A stretch of 38,095 nt of DNA from Lingula anatina (lineage: Eukaryota > Brachiopoda > Lingulata > Lingulida > Lingulidae). Position numbers and translations under genes: made by a program. Positions 12,497 to 24,381 of the stretch are shown piece by piece. The notes under the pieces are model-generated. The model was given only the letters and a program-made list of their open reading frames with translations. It was not told the origin of the DNA and searched no databases. The stretch's first letter is position 1. Each line of letters starts with the position of its first letter. The stretch is from NCBI RefSeq assembly GCF_001039355.2, contig NW_019775957.1, positions 660,177 to 698,271 of the forward strand, in the 5' to 3' direction.

Positions 12497-15400
12497 TTGC
12501 TTTGTTTTGCTAGCGCTGGGAGAGAGAGTGCAAGGTAGACAGGTCATAAATATCTTTGGTTTTCATACATTTTGCTCATTTAGTAATAACTCATAGGACT
12601 GCTCTTTAGGTGACATATTGTTCAGTTGGTTGCTTTCATTGTTTCCAAATATATGTTTCATACTGGTAGGAACTATCTTTGCTGATAACCAGGACAAGGC
12701 AGGTATATATATATATATGGGTGTTCTAGGCTTACTTCAATGCTAAACAAAAGCCATTTGAAACTGGTTCATATCTCTGGTATAGTTAGTTGGTGCCTTC
12801 GTTGCCCTGAGAAAGGTGAGATCTTAAGCTGCTACAGGTGGTTTTCTATGATTGAAACTCATGATGATCTCTCGTACAACTGCCTGCTTGAAGGATCTGG
12901 AAATGTGTTAATGTCTTATCCAGGTGTGGGTCTACCATAGATGACAAACTGTTCATCATCAGATTTTGTTACTGTACAGCTGCGTTTCCACTGGGTTTAC
13001 AACTTGTGAGGGCTTAACTTAATGCACAATGTTTTAGCATGCAGTTTGATTGATTATGATTAACAGTATACGGTCTCAAGTACCATGGCAAAGGAAACAG
13101 TGATTAGATTGGGTAATTATGGTTAGAAATGTAGATACCAATTGGATATGTCACAGCTTGACTTGCAACCAGAGGGAGGAAAAAACAGACAGTATTTTAC
13201 TGCTTGTTGCTTTTAGGCTTTTTTAAGTCAAGAAGCAAAATTAGGTCCAAATTTATCTCAGTCCGTTCATCTTTTTTGATTCTCTTTCACACTTGAATTG
13301 TTTCTCAAGAAAATCATAGTCTGCAAGTTCAGAATGTACTTTTCTCAATTTCTTACTGGTTTTAATGCCCATCTTTCCAAGCATGGTCGGATATGGGCAT
13401 AGAAGACTTCATGGCAGGTCACTTGACTTCCAGTGTTGAGGACAGAGATAAAAAAACAGCATGTCAAGCAGAGGACATTTCAGATGAGTTATCAAGAAGT
13501 GCCTCATATTGTGGTTGGTCACATTAAAGTGGGAGAAACTGAAAAAGATGACTTATGTAAATGGCTTTCTATTGAAATGAAAAACAGGTGGTCTCATTTA
13601 AGCTTCTGAGAAATTGCAAACTGTATAATTTTGCCTAGGTGGTCACCTGGGTTTTGGTAATAATTTAGGCATGGTCTGTAGGCTGGTATGTCTTTGGCAT
13701 TAGTTTTATCTTGGCCAAGTCTAAAATTTAGTCAAAACAATATTTTTTAAATGTTTTTTTTTTATTATTTTTAAAATTAAAATTCTCTTTGTAGTTAAGT
13801 TAATTATATTCTATAATTTTAAACAAATAATAAGCTAGCAGGATTAAGGTCTGTAATGCATAGAGATAGAAACATATATTGCTGCTGAGAATTGAAGGTA
13901 AGAAATGCATATTAATTTCCCATTGGTGGTCACTGTGAGATATCAAGAAAACAGTTTATTTAGAGGTTAACCTCATTATGGGACATTCTACAATCTAGAT
14001 GTCAAACAGGTGGGACACGTTTCTTCCTGGAAACTTCAGAGATGAAAAACTTTGGACCTTTGTCAAACATGACTAAGATAAACAAGAATAAGTCACTGTT
14101 TATATACGATATGATGCAGATGCATGATGCAGCAGATGAAATAAAACATTTCTTGCAAACAAATTGACGAGAGCACATAATTTATCTGCTGGTAAATATG
14201 AATATCTTTTGGCCTGTGTACATGATAAAAGTCTGACAGAACAAGATACTTGGATGCGTTTGCCACCAGTTTTTGCAGAGCTAGAAGTACTCTGGATTTG
14301 CTTGGGAGAGTTCCTTGTAAATGATGATACCCATCGTGTATAGATCTTAATTACACTAATTATACAGAGCATACCTGCCCAAGTCTCCATACAGTGTTTA
14401 AATCACCTTTGAGGTAGGCACAGGATATATATACCTGTGTCCCCGGTTAATTAAGTGAAACGCCTTTGAGTTGTGTAATACGTGTTGAGACTCAGGAACA
14501 GGAAGGGGGTATAGCTGAATTTGGCTGGGGGCTCTCTATGAGAATGAGGGGGTAGGTTTCAGAAGCTTAGTTTGAGTTTGATAATGATAGCAGTATTGTG
14601 AAAGCTGTGCATTTACAGTGCAATTTTCATCGAGAAACTAGTGTTGACGTAAAGTGATTTTAAAGGAAACTAGGGGGTATATGTCTGCGGGGGGGGGGTT
14701 CTGGCTTGATCTGGCTATATCTTTTGAGTGCAGTTCTAGAGTAACAAAAATACAAGTATCAATTCTGAACAGTTGCACTATGGCAATTTAATCCTAAACT
14801 AGGTGTGTTTTGAAGATTGCCGAATTGTCACATTCCTTGCCATCGAAAATGTCTGTGATGCTATTCAAGACCAGCATTAAAACTCACTCCTGGGTGTTGT
14901 TAGATACCCTTACATCAAAGATAGAATTGATTTAAATTCTACAAAGGTTTTTATTCCCACAAGAAATTGGAACATGAAACCACAATTGTTCACCCCTGAG
15001 CTTTCTAGAAACTCTAATTACAGTGAAGGGTTCTTGCATGTTGTCAAGTGACTGCCAATGAAAATGTCCTCTCTTGATTTATTGGAATTCAGGTTTTGCC
15101 TATTTAGAAAATAATGTCCTTTTTTACCTGGTGAAATTGCTTACTTTTTATGGGGAAACTTCTTCTCTTGTGTAAGAAGTACTGACTGGCTATGCATTGC
15201 AGTTACCTGGTAGGCAGTAAAGGTTTTTTTGTCTCGAGTTCCTATAGGGAAAGCACCTCTTTTTTTTATCCTAAATCAAGACTAGGACCCAAAATGAATC
15301 TTCTATCCTAGATCAAGATAAATGAAAAGGAAGTGAATTGTAGGCAAAGTTTTATTTTCAGGAGTAACATATTTGCGTAGGTAGCTCTTGCATCATTAAA

Positions 15401-16300
15401 ATGAAAAAGAAAATAAAGCTGGTTACCTTGCAGCAGATTCAGGGGTTTATTATCAGGAGGGATTTTTTAAAATGTAAATTGATCTCTTTTACAAGGAGTT
15501 AGCCGAAAGCACATTTTTCTTTTTCAATTTTTTCCAGACCTTTTTACTGTGGGTTTATGTCTCTTTGTGATTTCAATTTAAGAGAAGTATTCACTTACAA
15601 ATAAGCTGACTTCCAACCAGCAGTGTTTTCATTTTCTGGAATTGAGTTTGTACCTGAAGTCATTACCTTCTTGTTCCAAGGTGAAATTAGACAAGTATGG
15701 CAGGTTACTGCTAGGAAAAGCAGATTTTTATTCACGATGTCAAAACTTCCATATGGATACATTTTCCCCTTTGAATACAGTTATAGAAATATAGGGATGT
15801 ATTTTATCTAGCTTGAAGCAGACACGGGGTTTTAATTTCAGGAATGAAAGAGCATCATGAACGGTGACACTTCTACAAGATGAATTGGTGTTTTTATACC
15901 AGGGGGGAAATGCAGGAGATAAAACGTAACTTCAGTCTTACATAGTAGTTTCAAACTTCAAGCAGGTGTAAATTGTGTTGCTATAGATTTTTTGCTCCAG
16001 GGGTAAATCGTAACTAAAAAACATTCGTGCTTATATCTTGTTTTCCTGGTTGTTTATTGGTAAACATTGTGCTTTAGCGATGTAACCAGCATCATGCCAC
16101 TTAATTGATGTTGACAGCAAATGAGATGTAAGCTTTTCACACTAGTAGTAGAAATTAATTGCTTTCTTGGAAATTTGGTCTTTAACAGGTATATATTTGG
16201 TGATGAGTGTCAGATATGAGCTGAATTTGCAATGTTTTTTTTAATCTCTGCATACCAGTGAGGGTTATAGTGTAGTGAATTTTCCAGTCTTTTCAAATTT

Positions 16301-16328
16301 TTTGCCTTATAAAAAACTATAAGGCAAA
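16301..16328. repeat. Perfect 11-bp hairpin
   Basis: TTTGCCTTATA (16301-16311) and TATAAGGCAAA (16318-16328) are exact reverse complements around a 6-base loop. No T-run or gene end is beside it, so no function is assigned. Confidence 0.85.
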
Positions 16329-16598
16329 GAAGCAATCTCAGTGATGTTGCTTCCACAGGACCATGAAAATGCATGGCTGGCAAACGGTGCATTATTTATC
16401 GAAAAGATTTTGCAGACGACAGCTTTGAAACATGACTTTTCTGTCCACCAGATGTCTCCATGCTTTTCAAGACACACCCAGAAATTCCAGACCACCTCCA
16501 CCTGTATTGCCAGGTTGCCTTTCAAGTCTTATTCACCACAGACAGCAACAGCCGCATGCATGGAGACAAGCGCTGGTATTCAGTGTCACCAACTACTG

Positions 16599-16800
16599 AG
16601 GTGATTTAAAGCAATTTTCCACCTTGATTATCCACAGGTATTGGCCCAGTGCTGATTCCCCTCTAGGCACTTCCAGCATTAGTAAACCCATTGCCTGTAA
16701 AGCAATTTCTCCACTTTGGTATCCACGGTGCAGGGCACTGCTGTGTAACCCCTCCAGTGAGGCTACTGTATTTTCAATGCCAACTCTTGCAAAGGTGATT
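16599..16800 (+). repeat. Diverged tandem repeat, period about 91-97 bp
   Basis: GGTGATTTAAAGCAATTT near 16600, TGTAAAGCAATTT near 16696 and AAGGTGATTCAAA near 16795 start successive units. Each full unit continues with CCAC, TATCCAC and a TTGCC- or TTGC-type end. The array is old and non-coding. Confidence 0.6.
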
Positions 16801-18017
16801 CAAACCAGGTTCTTACATTAGATATTCATATCAAAGGGCCGCAGTATGTAGTTTAGGTAGCCAGTGGCTGTGTAGTCAATATATAGCCCACCTGTGTAGA
16901 CCTGTGTGGCTTTCAGAGAATTGCTCATGTGCAACTTTGATGATGATAAGCTATATGGCTGTTTGCTGTAGGAGAGAACAGAAGTTTTATCTTCTCTTTC
17001 TTTATTGTTTGGTTTGCCTTTGAAGCTTGGAGAGTGCACCTGTGCTTTTGACTACTACCCCTTTTTTGTGGAAGGTGGACACTTGACCCTTGGTCACTGA
17101 TGGACAGAGGACACGGACAGATTATCATGTTAGTATTTTAATCGCACTAGGGAATTGTTTTTCTGTTTGTCATGCATTTTTGCTTTTGAAGCTTTTGGCC
17201 AACATCTAGGGTATTCATAGAACATGCTACCTGTAAATTCACGATCTTCATGATGCAGCAAAGTTGCAGAAAACACAGGTTTTAATGCTGATTACAATTT
17301 GCACTATAATTTGGCTAATTAACATGTTGGGAAATAAGCTTTTGCCACCCATGAGGTGAAGGATAACCTTCTTCTCTTGAATTCTTTACTGCTGTGACCA
17401 GTATTATTCAAGTATGAAACAGTTTCTTTCTGTGTGCAGGGACAAGCACTTTTTATGTAATTTGGGTTTGTTTTTTTTCCCTAAGGCCAAAAGCTTTGCA
17501 ACTAAAAATAATACTTATAATATTCATGATAAATACACTTGGTTGATTTTTAAGCAGAACTGAAAGGCTGGACCACATTTTAAGATATTGAAGGCTGTCC
17601 ACAATGTACGTGCTTTCTTGAACTTTAACAGGACCTGTCTTGCTCTTTCTCAGGGCGGGCAAACAGTGACCATGCAAGGCTGGGGCATGCCATTTGTCAA
17701 AAGGTGGCTTTTTCTATTGGTCATTGCTGATTCGGGTTTTTGCTCAATAACAGTGTTTTATTACTTGTCTGGGTGTTTATCAATTGTTCAGGTGGAAAAG
17801 CCACATACCTGAAGTGACCCTGGTTTCTTAACAGTGGATAAAAAGGAGTCGGAGGAGTCGAATTGGGTTGACACCTTCATTTCCTGATTGTGTAACAGCT
17901 GTCTTTTGATTTGTCTTTAAGTATTCCAGAAGGAGACTCATTTATGAATTGTATTGCAGGTTTGTGGAGAATAGGTCTATAGGACATTGGTTTAAACACA
18001 CATATGCATGTTATCTT

Positions 18018-18032
18018 GGGGGGGGGGGGGGG
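18018..18032 (+). repeat. Poly-G tract of 15 bases
   Basis: Fifteen consecutive G in non-coding sequence. Length is likely uncertain in the assembly. Confidence 0.95.
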
Positions 18033-18951
18033 AGAAACGCAATCTCAGGACAGAAAAAAAGTTGAAGAACATTCTTTCTCTTATGATAATGGGTTTCACA
18101 TGCATTCTCAGAATGTGTTCTCACCTGGAAAATAACTAACAGGAGAGGTGAAATAATATCTTTATCCAAGCTTGATGGCTTAAATAAATTTCCTAAAGAG
18201 TTAATGTTATCTGAGTGAGAGAGAGAAGGGAGAGGCACATGTGAAAAAAAAAATTAGCATGGACACAGCTTGTATTGTGAACAGGAACGAACCATGAGGT
18301 GATATGGATTTGACATGCTTACCCTACCTTCTCTGCCAACTGTTAGATGTTTTCATCTGGGTGCTCTGTCTCATCCATCTCACAGGGCCTAGCTGATAAA
18401 CACTGGCCATATGACATATATACTAATAAACTATGACTGACCTGAGAAGTTCTCTGGTATTTGTTATCAAAGCCCATCTCTGTAGTGATAGCCTACTGTA
18501 ATGGATACAGAAGCCAGTGGATGTTGTTATACATTTTCTTTTGGCCATTGGTTGGTGTGAGGGCCCATAGTGTGGATAGCAATGAATTAACACTTAAACC
18601 ACCTGTAACAGGATGGGAAGTCATACTTGCCGAGTTCTGTGGTAGGGAGGGAAAAAAGTTTTGCTTCCTTTAAGATGTCATTGTGGTTTATCTTGTAGTG
18701 CAGCATAAGTATCAAGAATCCATCACAATTATCTTGCTAATATCATGAATAAATTCCTTTGGTTGGATAAATTAATCATTAATTTACAGGTTAATGATTC
18801 AGTTATCAAGGAGGGTTGAAAAATTTCCAAGCAAGTCTCATTGTTATTCAGCATTTGTATGAAAAACTGTTTTCCCAGAAAAGGCTGTGTTTTAGTTATT
18901 CTTGAAAAAGAGGCATTCCTGCAACTATTTCATGGAAACAGTGCAGGAAAG

Positions 18952-18976
18952 AAAGGACTTTTTAGAAAAGTCCTTT
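18952..18976. repeat. Perfect 11-bp hairpin with 3-base loop
   Basis: AAAGGACTTTT (18952-18962) and AAAAGTCCTTT (18966-18976) are exact reverse complements separated by TAG. It lies inside the long intron with no adjoining gene boundary. Confidence 0.9.
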
Positions 18977-19180
18977 TAAATAGTGTTTCCTATCTCATAA
19001 TATGATTTTCTTTTGTTTCATCTGTCTTGAAAAAGAGTTGAAATGTAATCTGAAAGAGGAAAAAAAAAGATTCAGACAAATCTTAATAAAATCCTCTGGA
19101 AGTGAGTCAAGTTCCAGTGACGTCTGGACAGGATTTACTTCCTGTCAGTAATTTACATGATATTTCTCAGCTTTAAGTTT

Positions 19181-19270
19181 TTCCAGTAACAGATATTTTG
19201 AAATATCCAGTTACTCCAGAACCAGATGTTAAGAAATATCCAGTCATTCCAGTATTGGATATTAAGATTT
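19181..19270 (+). repeat. 33-bp minisatellite, nearly three units
   Basis: Units start at 19181, 19214 and 19247 with YTCCAG, followed by AGATRTT, GAAATATCCAGT in the first two. Because 33 is a multiple of three, it gives an 11-residue repeat in an antisense open frame; I take that as a by-product of the period, not a gene. Confidence 0.85.
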
Positions 19271-20040
19271 GGTAGCTGTATTTTTATTCTGTGTCTGGAT
19301 TTTGAAAGGCAGCCAGGAAAAGCTTTGTAAAATTTTTGTTTAGATGAGGCAGTTAAACCTGCATGGTAAATAATTGATTGATTGGTGTCACTGCAAGACG
19401 TAATGCAATCAAGTAAGTTTAGGGAACCTAACCTTTTTTGGTCCTCAAAAATGAAAATTTTCAAGATCTCATATAGGGACTTTTGATTTTCTCTACATTA
19501 CATCTGATTCATTGAAGTTTTAAAAGATGCTTTTTTAGATGATGAGATTTAAGTCAGTAGAACATCTTTGTACTTGCATTTGTTTAGTTAGGTTGCCTTA
19601 CAAAGGTAACACACTCTGGCCTGCCATTTGGTGTCAGACGGAATTATAAATCTTCATTTTTCTTCCATTGCAGAGTCTTAGCTATGCTCTCATATGAATA
19701 ACTAGAAACTGTTTGTGCTTTCATTTCAGGGATTTAGTCCTATTTTTCACAAAATCGGGTGGTTCACTGTAGTATAAAACTTGGAAAGATTTCATTTACA
19801 TGATTGTCAATGATATCATCCAAATCAAAAAGTTGAACCAAATCAATAATAGACATCAGAATTAGTAGCATACATTTTTCTTAGTCAAATCAAAGTATGG
19901 CTAGCTTTTGACACAGATTTTGTTGAATAAGTTTAGAGTGAGCTTGGGCTACCTAAATTACATGTCGCACTGGTGCGCAATCAGTTTTGCATGTCTGGCG
20001 AATTCCACACTGATAAATCTTAATTGTTTCTCCATTCCAG

Positions 20041-20122
20041 AATTCAAGAGGTGCTCCCAGATAACTCGGGGAACCCATTAGGACCCGGAGCTCAGGTACA
20101 ACAGATAGCATCACACACAAAG
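20041..20122 (+). other. Candidate 5'UTR exon immediately upstream of the coding exon
   Basis: This 82-base segment is bounded by a near-ideal acceptor (TTGTTTCTCCATTCCAG, ending 20040) and a consensus donor (AAAG|GTGAGT, GT at 20123-20124). It is clearly richer in G+C than its surroundings and has no ATG on the plus strand. It sits before the acceptors at 21660 and 24320, and its joined product would run directly into the leader of the zinc-finger coding exon. It is the best-supported noncoding exon in the window. The splice to 24321 is inferred. Confidence 0.6.
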
Positions 20123-21357
20123 GTGAGTAGCATTGTTTAGCATACAGAGAGATAATGAGAGATGCCAGAACAAAGACCATTGGAATTTGGCCACTGATGT
20201 GTGTGCTGTGTATGTATGTATGTATGGGAAAGGGATATTAGATGATGTACACAGAGTCTTCCAGAGGTGACAGAGAGGAGAGAAGTGAGTTGATAATGTG
20301 AGGTGTGGTTTTCATTAGGGAATGGATGGATGGAAGGGGTTTGTTAAAGGGGAAGGGAGAGAAAGTTACTGAATATACATTAGAACATAATGTCTTAGAA
20401 GAAAACCTCTGAGGAAAAGTAAGCAGGTAGCTGAATGATTTAATATGTAGTTAAGATATCCCATCCCTCCAAATTGAATTTTCTGCTACAAATGAATCGT
20501 TTTTGGTCATTTCTAATCAGATATTTTCTAAATAATTCCTAGAATGATTAGTCTGTCATGTTTTTCAGTATATTTGAGAAAGAAATATTGATATCGGTTA
20601 ATTTTATTTGAAGGTTTTATCATTTAAGGTCTGAATTGTGAAAGATAAGTAGCTTTGCAGGATATCTAGACATAAAAAATACAACTTTAAGACAATTTTG
20701 AACACAAATATTATACCTAAAAAATTGTTCTTGATAAAAAGGGCAGAAAACATCTCTGTGCTATAATCCAGATATTCCTGGACAGGTAAAAGATTTTAGC
20801 AGTGGGAAAACACCTGTTGTGCACTTTGTTGACATTTTAAGAGACCTTTTAGGAGTAGTAAAGGGATAAATCATGTTGCATATCAGGAAGCAGGGATTGA
20901 GCCAAGAAGGAAATGGTGTGTGGATGTTTGTTTGTCTGATTCAGTGTGTGTGTGTTCAGTGTGTGTGTGTGTGATTCAGTGTGCGTTCGTGTTGATAGCA
21001 AGTTAATTGTTTGGATTGGATGGATGGTTGGATATGTGCATGTGCTTTTGAGTGTGATACTTTCACATACCTATTTGTGCAAGCCAGAATGTATGTCTTT
21101 GTTTCTGCTTTTTACAAGAACTTTAACCTCTATCAGTATATATTAATGTTGAATAATGTGCAGCAAGTACCTGAATAACCTTGGAATTTTTTCATTGGCG
21201 ATAAACGCTGTTTGCCTTCATCTAAACATTGCACCATTTTTTCTATTGTACTTGTAGATTTGTAATTCTGTTAGTACCAAGTTCTTTATAATGTTTCTAA
21301 GAAATAGGGCTTTTGGTTAAAATATTAGTTTGTCTGTATAACATAGGGTTTCATTAA
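20123..21357. other. Intron sequence between the leader exon and the duplicated block
   Basis: AT-rich non-coding DNA with TGTATGTA repeats (near 20210-20225), GGATGGATGG (about 20320) and a GT-rich run (20944-20973). No gene is seen. It ends where the 2475-bp duplicated block begins. Confidence 0.55.
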
Positions 21358-23832
21358 TTATATCCCAAAACAGGAAAGCAGTTTGAAGTGAATGCCTTTG
21401 AAGAAAAGAAAAATCATAAAAGCGTAATTGCTAGGTTGTTCTTGTCTGATAATTTTTTCCTTGACGCAGCAAAACCGCACTTAGTCATGAAGATGAAATG
21501 TTTGTGCCTTAGGTGCTCTTTTAAGCCTAAAATGACTTAAAATGATGGCAAAATGGTCTGTTTGTTTATTCTGAATTACACATTTCCAGCAGATCTGTAT
21601 AATTTTCTGCACATAACTTTTTAGATAAAAAGTGACATCTTATTTCCTTTTTTATTTCAGATAATGATGAGATGAAAGGTAATTCCACTCAGGGCTAGTT
21701 GACTTCAGACATTCCACAGATATGCCTCTTCAAGTTAAGGTGTCTTTTGCCAAGACTAAAGGGAATGCCACCTTTCCTTGCAAAAACTGCAATTATGTGA
21801 CAAAACACAAAATTCTTCTACAGAGGCACCTAAGGCGATGTCTCCCCAAGGGTAGCGAGGGCAGTAATAAAGGAGGCGTGAAAGAACCCAGTCGCAAGCC
21901 TTTTGTGCGTCAGTATACCTGCCACTGTGCCTTTTCAACCAAAAAATCCAAGTTGTTTCTTATTCACCAGAAGGATGCCCATGGAGAGGACTTTCCTATT
22001 TATGCCTGTGATATTTGCGAATATGCATCAAGATACAAAGACAAGGTGTTTAGACATAGGAGTATGATTCATAAAAATAGCTCACCTCCGTCTGGTGATC
22101 TCTTATTGGATCCTGGATCAGGGGCAGCAAACCATGCAATAAAATCTCAGGGAGAGTCAACCAATCATGGGCCTTCACCACCTTCTGCAACAGTGACACC
22201 TCCTAGTGAGAAACGGTCCCGTCGAAAACCTGCAGTTGTAAGACGAATTAGTCAGACAACTCGTAAAATGGAACATGAGATTGAGGCAGAGACAGGGGAT
22301 GTTTTGGATGTGGAGGCTGCTATCGCTGAGAATGAAGAATTTGATGATGAGGAATTTTTGGTGGCCCAAATGGAGAGCCCCAGTGATGATCATGAGAATG
22401 ATGCAGACGATGACGAGGATGCCACTAAGCAAAATGGTGTCAAGCATACTTCATCATCCACTTCCACTGCAAATGTAACAAGTGATCCTGAAGTTACCTC
22501 AAAACTGCAGGAACTTGTGATCGATGGCTGCGTGCAGTGGAAGTGCATTCTCTGTACATACACCCATGCGACTCGCTATAAAGTTGCTAGGCATGTCAAG
22601 CAGGTTCACCTCAGCGCCAAGACTTATTCTTGCCAGTTTTGTAGCTTTTCCACACAAAAGAGAATTGATTTTGTCCTCCACAAAGCCAAGCATTCCAACA
22701 AGCAGACTTACCAGTGTCAGGAGTGCCAGTACTCCACCACGCTAAGGGCTAACCTGGACCGCCATATGTTGAACCATGGTGGCTCAGGTCCTTTCAAGTG
22801 TAACCTGTGTAGCTACACTGCTCAAAGTCTGGGAAGAATAAGGGCACACGAGGCCTGTTACCACAGTGACCAGGGGTCTGCAGATGAGCAAGATAGCCTG
22901 TCAGATTCACCTGCTAATTTGGTGATTGATGAGCAAGGGCCATTGGTGATTGATGAAGATGCTAACAGCATGGAGATGGATGAGAACGAAAATTCCACCA
23001 GTTCTTGCATCTGTATTGTGTGTGGGTACAAAGCACGTTGTCCTGCTAAGTTACAGGATCATCTGCTTTCTCACATGAATGATGCAGAATACACGTGTGA
23101 TCTGTGCGAGTTGCGTTACAAGCGCTCCTCAGACCTTAACCGCCACATGAAGAAGAAACACGGTGTCCGTCTCAAGGATTATATCACTCATAAGCGTCGC
23201 CTAGAAGACACTGGTTTCAATGACGACACTGATGACACTGGTGATGGTGATGGATCCGGATCTGGGGCACCACTCAATCTCTCTGCCAAAGTGCCTCGTC
23301 TTGACGGTGCCTCTTCATCAGAAGACCAGCCCCTAGATCTTTCCATGAAGACCTCCCCCTCCAGTACCCCATTGAAGTCAGTTTTGCACCAGCCTATGTT
23401 GAACCTCAAGTGCAGCCATTGTTCCTACATGGCAAAATGGCCAAGTGACCTTAGACGCCACCTGAAGGTCCATTCCATTGACAAACGTTTCAAGTGCATG
23501 TTCTGCTGGAAGAGATACAAATACCAGGGAGATGTTAATGCTCATATGAAGAAGACCCACAATTACTATGCCACTGGGAAGAGTGGCAGTAAAACTGTGC
23601 TAGCAGACACCACTGATGACACCACCGGCACCACAGCTACCACTACCTCAGTGCCCAGTGGTGCCACCACCAGTACTCCCAATGCCTCATCCTCCTCAGG
23701 CAGCTACATTTGTCCCGAGTGTGGATACGTGGCAGTGTACCAATCAGCTCTGGAACGCCACATGCGTCTCCACACAGGAGAGAAGCCGTACCAGTGCACA
23801 TACTGCAGTTATGCCACCAGCTGGCGTGGAGA
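21358..23832 (+). repeat. Left copy of a 2475-bp direct duplication
   Basis: The block aligns base for base with 24018-26492 at a constant offset of 2660, without indels. I counted 22 substitutions (about 0.9%): 5 in the 303 intronic bases, none in the 61-base leader and 17 in the coding part. The left boundary lies in the intron, with only TTA shared just before the common sequence. The right boundary falls in the middle of a codon run, directly at the single N at 23833. The 184 bases between the copies (23834-24017) are not repeated elsewhere in the window. Confidence 0.95.
21722..23832 (+). CDS. Truncated duplicate of the zinc-finger gene (first ~704 codons)
   Basis: It has the same acceptor (AG at 21659-21660), the same leader with its two small upstream ORFs, and the same start as the full gene at 24382. 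Its predicted protein is identical up to residue 703. It includes twelve complete fingers and both CtBP-type motifs (PLNLS 23270-23284, PLDLS 23330-23344). It breaks inside finger 13, after the two cysteines and before the histidines, exactly at the isolated N (23833). The frame that continues past the N runs for about 24 low-complexity residues to a stop at 23906-23908 and is not homologous to the gene. All 17 nucleotide differences from the full copy are synonymous. It is either an allelic copy placed in tandem by the assembly, which I favour, or a real partial duplication that would encode a repressor fragment lacking the central and C-terminal fingers. Confidence 0.6.
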
Positions 23833-24017
23833 NAACTTTGATTGTACCATTTTAAGTTATATATTTTTTTTGCGTATTTTGAAAATTCTTGTTGATTGTC
23901 AAGCATAAGACTGGTGGCTGTGTCCCTTATTTTGTGTATGTGGGGGTCTATGCGAATGCGCTTGCTCCAGCTGGTGGTACAATATTCGGAGGCGGTATCG
24001 CCTCTCTGATCCTCTAG
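23833..24017. other. Single N plus 184-bp unrelated junction sequence
   Basis: One N marks a base-call failure or a contig join. The following 184 bases match neither the gene nor the intron before the left copy. They are more CpG-containing towards the right end and include a 6-bp stem with a 4-base loop (GAGGCG..CGCCTC, 23989-24004). They could be the end of an insertion present in one haplotype or chimeric sequence at a contig end. No family is recognised. Confidence 0.7.
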
Positions 24018-24320
24018 TTATATCCCAAAACAGGAAAGCAGTTTGAAGTGAATGCCTTTGAAGAAAAGAAAAATCATAAAAGCGTAATTGCTAGGTTGTT
24101 CTTGTCTAATAATTTTTTCCTTGACGCAGCAAAACCGCACTTAGTCATGAAGATGAAATGTTTGTGCCTTAGGTGCTCTTTTAAGCCTAAAATGACTAAA
24201 AATGATGGCAAAATGGTCTGTTTGTTTATTCTGAATTACACTTTTCAAGCAGATCTGTATAATTTTCTGCACATAACTTTTTAGATAAAAAGTGACATCT
24301 GATTTCCTTTTTTATTTCAG

Positions 24321-24381
24321 ATAATGATGAGATGAAAGGTAATTCCACTCAGGGCTAGTTGACTTCAGACATTCCACAGAT
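24321..24381 (+). promoter_or_regulatory. 5' leader of the coding exon with two upstream ORFs
   Basis: The leader begins at a clear acceptor (CCTTTTTTATTTCAG, ending 24320). Two short upstream ORFs precede the main start: one from 24324 (ATG ATG AGA TGA) and one from 24332 to 24358 (8 codons, TAG stop). A TAA at 24340-24342 is in frame with the main ATG at 24382 and excludes any longer amino terminus from this exon. Such short ORFs commonly damp initiation at the main start; that effect is inferred here. The same leader, base for base, occurs in the left copy at 21661-21721. Confidence 0.75.

Larger units (their letters stand above)
6710..20040. other. Long intron-like region with many diverged local repeats
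   Basis: About 13 kb with no recognisable coding gene. Open frames reach at most 166 codons and are repeat-derived or low in complexity. It holds many short tandem duplications (listed separately), microsatellites, two hairpins and a weak candidate exon at 8073-8181. A CpG-bearing patch at about 9110-9270 contains a donor-like GTG|GTGAGT near 9170 and a TATAAATA at 9263; it could be an alternative promoter or first exon but is not supported further. G exceeds C on the plus strand in several lines (20 G to 3 C in 11041-11100). Confidence 0.55.

Noticed and set aside
24007-24018. GATCCTCTAG at the left edge of the right copy, identical to part of a common cloning polylinker
   Set aside because: The match is only ten bases and the bases on either side do not continue the polylinker, so chance is the better explanation.
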